NCBI GenBank assembly: GCA_900542795.1
Contig: UQPD01000097.1
Location: 1 to 9,971 of the forward strand
Direction: 5' to 3'
DNA: 9,971 bases
From: an uncultured Prevotella sp.
GTDB taxonomy: Bacteria > Bacteroidota > Bacteroidia > Bacteroidales > Bacteroidaceae
Part shown: one piece after another, positions 7,336-9,971 of the stretch
Layout: each line of letters starts with the position of its first letter
How positions within the stretch are numbered: the first letter of the stretch is position 1
Program-made: the position numbers and the translations under genes
Notes under the pieces: generated by a model
What the model saw: the letters and a program-made list of their open reading frames with translations, nothing else
Told to the model about the DNA's origin: nothing
The model's database searches: none

Positions 7336-8025
7336 TTATTCAGCCTTTTTGTCCTTTTTAGGTTCAAAAATTTTATCAATCATACCATACTCCTTAGCTT
7401 CAGCTGCTGTCATCCAGTAGTCACGGTCAGAGTCAGCCCACACCTTGTCGAATTCTGTGTGCGAGTGGTCAGCAATGATTGTGTAGAGTTCTTTTTTAAG
7501 CTTTTGAATTTCGCGAGCTGTAATTTCAATGTCCGAAGCCTGACCTTGTGCACCACCCATAGGTTGGTGAATCATTACACGGCTGTGGGGTAGGGCAGAG
7601 CGCTTACCTTCTTCGCCAGCCACCAAGAGTACGGCAGCCATTGAAGCAGCCATACCTGTACAGATAGTAGCCACATCGCTCTGAATAAACTGCATGGTGT
7701 CGTAGATGCCCAAGCCAGCATAAACAGACCCGCCCGGAGAGTTTACATAAATAGAAATGTCCTTACCAGGGTCGGTAGAGTCAAGGTAGAGCAACTGTGC
7801 TTGCAGTGTGTTAGCTGTATAGTCATCAATCTGTGTTCCCAAAAAGATGATGCGGTCCATCATTAAACGTGAAAATACGTCCATCTGAGTAACGTTCAGC
7901 TGACGTTCTTCAAGAATGTAAGGGTTAAGATATTGATTTTGGCTTTTAATCACGTCGTCCAACACCATAGAGTTCACTCCTGCATTGGCAACAGCAAATT
8001 TTCTGAAATCAGAAAGTGTGTTCAT
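7336..8025 (-). CDS. clpP: ClpP, proteolytic subunit of the ClpXP protease
   Basis: ClpP is a serine peptidase that forms a double heptameric chamber and degrades proteins fed by ClpX. Numbering from the ATG at 8025, the catalytic Ser is in GMAASMAA (about S128), the His in RVMIHQP (about H153) and the Asp in DSDRDYWM (about D202). The His-Asp distance of 49 residues equals that of E. coli ClpP. The oxyanion segment SPGGSV is present. The start is uncertain. The ATG at 8025 (MNTLSDFRKFA) gives 229 residues, close to the family norm, and has an A-rich leader. The ATG at 8049 (MAKNILELM) adds 8 residues but is preceded only by a U-run and a strong hairpin stem. A GTG at 8100 would put the hairpin inside the gene and is unlikely. 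It is followed 14 bases later by clpX. Confidence 0.96.
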   Translation of the reverse strand: MNTLSDFRKFAVANAGVNSMVLDDVIKSQNQYLNPYILEERQLNVTQMDVFSRLMMDRIIFLGTQIDDYTANTLQAQLLYLDSTDPGKDISIYVNSPGGSVYAGLGIYDTMQFIQSDVATICTGMAASMAAVLLVAGEEGKRSALPHSRVMIHQPMGGAQGQASDIEITAREIQKLKKELYTIIADHSHTEFDKVWADSDRDYWMTAAEAKEYGMIDKIFEPKKDKKAE

Positions 8026-8049
8026 AAGTTCTAATATGTTTTTAGCCAT

Positions 8050-8122
8050 AAAAAGAAAGGTAAAAGTTGAAAACCTTAGCAAGCTGACTTGCGACAGCAC
8101 AACTTTTCAACTTTTACCTTTC
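8050..8122 (-). terminator. strong hairpin with U-run between tig and clpP: terminator or attenuator
   Basis: GAAAGGTAAAAGTTGAAAA (8055-8073) and its exact complement at 8104-8122 form a 19-bp perfect stem. The enclosed 30 bases hold a small inner hairpin, GCAAG/CTTGC around CTGA (8079-8092). On the minus strand the stem is followed directly by five U (8054-8050) and then an ATG at 8049. It has the form of an intrinsic terminator for tig. As no TAnnTTTG box lies between it and clpP, clpPX transcription from the tig side would have to pass through it, so partial termination is likely. It would also hide the leader of an ATG at 8049. Confidence 0.65.
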
Positions 8123-8132
8123 AGATTGTGTT

Positions 8133-8150
8133 AACCGAGTATTATCGGTT
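8133..8150 (-). terminator. short hairpin just past the tig stop
   Basis: AACCGA (8133-8138) and TCGGTT (8145-8150) form a 6-bp perfect stem with a 6-base loop, four bases after the first tig stop codon. tig ends in two tandem stops (TAATAA). No U-run follows, so it is more likely a 3'-end stabilising or upstream part of the larger hairpin structure than a terminator alone. Confidence 0.35.
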
Positions 8151-8154
8151 CTTA

Positions 8155-9516
8155 TTATTTGTTCTCTTCGAACATCTTAGTGAAGTCCTCAGCAGAGATG
8201 CTCTTATTGTTGAGTTTAACAACAGACTTCAAAGCTTCAGCGAGCTTTTGGTCTACGCAGCGGTCAACGAGTTGGTTAACTTGTTCTTGGTGCTTAAGCA
8301 TTTCTTGAGCATAGTTTTCAAGATATTCGTCGGGGATATTGTTCATACCATACTGAGCGAACTGGAAGCGAGCAGCCTGAACTGCAGCAGCCTTCACATC
8401 CTTATCGTTAACCTTGATTTTGTTAGCCTTCACGAGCTGTTCCTTGATGAGCTGCCACTTCAACTCTTCAATGCTCTTAGCGTAGTTATCTTCGATGAAC
8501 TTATCGTCCTTGTCCTTGTTGTTAGCCTTCATGATTTTCTTCAAAAGGTCGTCAGCAAATTCGAGTTCGCCAACTTTCTGTTCCATGTAAGCACGTACAT
8601 CAAGGAGGAACTTATAGTCGCTATCGTTCTTCTGCAAATCCTGAATGCTTTCTTTAATTTTAGTGCGAGCTTCTTCTTCGCTCTTCACTTCGTCCTTACC
8701 AAAGACTTTGTCAAAGAATTCCTGATCGAGGGTAGCGGGAACGAAACGGCTGATAACGTTAACCTGGAAGCTGAAGTTGCCAGCGTGGTTCTGAACGTCT
8801 TCGCGTTCAACCTTGAGGAGAGACATCAATTCAGCCTCGTTAGCTTCATAAGCAGCTGAGGGGTTGAAAGTGATAACGTCGTTCTTCTTAGCACCTTCGA
8901 AAATCTTCTTCTGGTCGTCGCTCTTGAAGTAAGTAGGCATCAAAGAAGAGTTCTCAATAACGAGACCGCCTTCTTTGGGTTGACCATTTTCGTCGAGTTC
9001 TGCCAAAGTACCGCGCAAGATGTCGCGATCTTCGTAAACTTCAACGTCTTCGGGGTGACCAGCCTGCTGCTGCAAAGCACCGAGTTGCTTAGTGATAGTA
9101 TCCTCGCTAACTTCAATATCGTAGTAGTCAACAGTGTCTTCTTCAGTCAACTCAGCCTTGAACTTAGGAGCAATGGCAATGTCGAAGATGAAAGTAAAGT
9201 CATCCTGCTTTTCGATGTCTTGGGGTTCCTGCTTATCGCTACCAAGAGGTTCGCCAAGCATATTGATTTTCTTAGTCTTAATATAGTCGAAGAGGCTATC
9301 TTGCAAGAGTTTGTTTACTTCTTCAGCCTTAGCTTGTGTGCCATACATCTTCTTAACGAGGCTTGCGGGCACGTGACCAGGACGGAAACCAGGCATCTGA
9401 ACTTTCTTGCCAAGATCCTTAAGTGATTTGTTTACGTTTGCTTCGTAGTCGGCCTTTACCATGTTGATGGTGAGCACACCAGCAACTTTACCGACTTTCT
9501 CGAATTGAATATCCAT
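8155..9516 (-). CDS. tig: trigger factor, ribosome-associated chaperone
   Basis: Trigger factor binds the ribosome at the exit tunnel and shields nascent chains. The N-terminal ribosome-binding domain (about 1-115) carries the signature MPGFRPGHVPASLV, with GFRPG at 43-47, the loop that contacts the ribosome. The middle region (about 158-255) sits where the FKBP-type prolyl isomerase domain lies, but the usual IPGFE-type motif is not visible (the aligned part reads LMPTYFKSDD), so isomerase activity is doubtful. A long charged helical C-terminal arm domain follows (about 256-453). The start MDIQFEKVGKVAG fits the family and has a very A-rich leader; the frame stays open up to a TTG at 9645, but those extra 43 residues do not resemble the family. 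At 453 residues it is of family length. It lies upstream of clpP-clpX, a common bacterial order. Confidence 0.96.
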   Translation of the reverse strand: MDIQFEKVGKVAGVLTINMVKADYEANVNKSLKDLGKKVQMPGFRPGHVPASLVKKMYGTQAKAEEVNKLLQDSLFDYIKTKKINMLGEPLGSDKQEPQDIEKQDDFTFIFDIAIAPKFKAELTEEDTVDYYDIEVSEDTITKQLGALQQQAGHPEDVEVYEDRDILRGTLAELDENGQPKEGGLVIENSSLMPTYFKSDDQKKIFEGAKKNDVITFNPSAAYEANEAELMSLLKVEREDVQNHAGNFSFQVNVISRFVPATLDQEFFDKVFGKDEVKSEEEARTKIKESIQDLQKNDSDYKFLLDVRAYMEQKVGELEFADDLLKKIMKANNKDKDDKFIEDNYAKSIEELKWQLIKEQLVKANKIKVNDKDVKAAAVQAARFQFAQYGMNNIPDEYLENYAQEMLKHQEQVNQLVDRCVDQKLAEALKSVVKLNNKSISAEDFTKMFEENK

Positions 9517-9602
9517 TTGTTTACTGATTTTATTTATTCGTTTTGTTGGATTTACTATGCTTTTTCGTGTCTTATAACGCGCTACCATAGCATTTGCGTC
9601 GG

Positions 9603-9610
9603 CAAATTTA
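9603..9610 (-). promoter_or_regulatory. candidate -7 box for tig
   Basis: The minus strand reads TAAATTTG, a full match to the Bacteroidetes -7 consensus TAnnTTTG. It gives a leader of about 80 bases before the tig ATG. The -33 position has only a poor match. It is the only such box I find upstream of tig in the window, so it may also drive clpP-clpX by read-through. Confidence 0.4.
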
Positions 9611-9841
9611 ATATTTTTCTTTGAGAAATGGAACATTACACTCAATCTTTTTCATTTTTGTCGGGATATTCATTATAAGAATCACTCTAAAAATAATTCT
9701 GATATATAATAAGGTGTAGTATTTGTTGTAAAGTAACAATAAAGAAATTAACTTGGTACAAAATGCGGCTCACTGAGAATTTTGGTGTTTGATTAATTCT
9801 TACTCATATAATCAATGGCTCGTTAAGAAATGGGTTATCGG

Positions 9842-9910
9842 CTAAGCCGCTTTGCGTTGCCAGCCAAACAGTTCTTTATATGCACGATTTATGATAAAAT
9901 CATCAATGTT
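9842..9910 (-). pseudogene. possible C-terminal remnant of a coding sequence
   Basis: On the minus strand 22 codons are open, ending FIINRAYKELFGWQRKAA and a TAG stop. The composition (aromatic and basic residues, GC rise) looks more like a protein end than the sequence around it. An in-frame TGA stands just upstream (9911-9913), and the contig ends soon after, so it cannot be a whole gene. I do not recognise the family, and it may be chance. Confidence 0.15.
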
Positions 9911-9919
9911 TCATGCGCC

Positions 9920-9934
9920 AGCCTCACCCCTAAC
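9920..9934. repeat. possible edge of a dispersed Bacteroidales repeat at the contig break
   Basis: AGCCTCACCCCTAAC precedes the adapter. I recall CCTCACCCCTAACCCCTCTCC as the start of a palindromic intergenic repeat common in Prevotella and relatives, which would explain why the assembly stops here. Only about 14 bases remain, so this is a guess from memory. Confidence 0.3.
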
Positions 9935-9971
9935 CTGTCTCTTATACACATCTCCGAGCCCACGAGACGCG
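9935..9971. other. Illumina Nextera adapter, not genomic
   Basis: CTGTCTCTTATACACATCT (9935-9953) is the 19-base Tn5 mosaic end used in Nextera libraries, and CCGAGCCCACGAGAC (9954-9968) is the read-2 adapter that follows it. The last three bases (GCG) would be the start of an index. This is untrimmed library sequence at the contig end and should be removed. Confidence 0.97.

Larger units (their letters stand above)
9611..9934. other. intergenic region upstream of tig, no convincing gene
   Basis: These bases are AT-rich for most of their length. I see no gene of useful length on either strand and no tRNA. A 7-bp inverted repeat, TTGATTA/TAATCAA (9789-9795 and 9809-9815), is within what AT-rich DNA gives by chance. 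The last 90 bases are richer in GC and hold a short minus-strand open stretch described separately. Confidence 0.6.

Noticed and set aside
8050..8100. Upstream extension of clpP to a GTG at 8100
   Set aside because: It would translate the right half of the 19-bp hairpin stem, and adds residues absent from the family.
8089..8859. Long plus-strand open frame of about 256 codons opposite tig
   Set aside because: It lies mostly antisense to the well-supported tig gene, and its leucine- and phenylalanine-rich translation is the shadow of lysine- and glutamate-rich coding on the other strand.
9517..9645. Upstream extension of tig to a TTG at 9645
   Set aside because: The 43 extra residues are unlike trigger factor N-termini, and the ATG at 9516 has the expected sequence and an A-rich leader.
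1..9934. A new defence, mobile or biosynthetic system
   Set aside because: All six genes are intact and five are standard housekeeping genes in a plausible core-genome order; there are no integrase, transposase or tRNA attachment signs.

Overview
The window is a stretch of chromosome from a member of the Bacteroidota, most likely order Bacteroidales and probably Prevotella or a close relative. This rests on three things: GlnRS, ClpP and trigger factor of Bacteroidales type; mostly A-rich rather than Shine-Dalgarno leaders before the chosen starts; and matches to the Bacteroidetes -7 box TAnnTTTG upstream of recQ and tig. The genus is inferred from remembered family sequences, not from a search. 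All six genes lie on the minus strand, so transcription runs from high to low coordinates. The contig ends in an Illumina Nextera adapter (9935-9971), which is not genomic.

Layout in the direction of transcription. (1) 9517-9934: leader and upstream region of tig with one -7-like box, no convincing gene, and the first bases of what may be a common Bacteroidales repeat where the contig breaks. (2) tig (8155-9516), then a short hairpin and a large hairpin with a 19-bp perfect stem and a U-run, directly before clpP. (3) clpP (7336-8025) and clpX (6059-7321), 14 bases apart, the two parts of the ClpXP protease. (4) 5543-6058: four tandem copies of a 7-base unit, a cluster of three small GC-rich hairpins, a good terminator candidate, an AT-rich 12-bp inverted repeat and two -7-like boxes before recQ. 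(5) recQ (3365-5542) and glnS (1626-3329), very closely spaced. (6) A long two-tier hairpin (1528-1589), then a cytoplasmic TPR-repeat gene (101-1507). (7) 1-100: a weak hairpin and the same 7-base unit again.

Tig, ClpP and ClpX form a protein-quality-control block: a ribosome-bound chaperone followed by an ATP-dependent unfoldase and its peptidase. RecQ (DNA repair helicase) and GlnRS (tRNA charging) form a second unit, with the TPR protein possibly read through from it.

The genes are housekeeping genes in an ordinary arrangement, and I see no new multi-gene system. What deserves attention is between the genes: the hairpin that ends five U residues before an ATG at the front of clpP, the hairpin-rich repeat cluster, the heptad repeat at two gene ends, and the adapter at the contig end.
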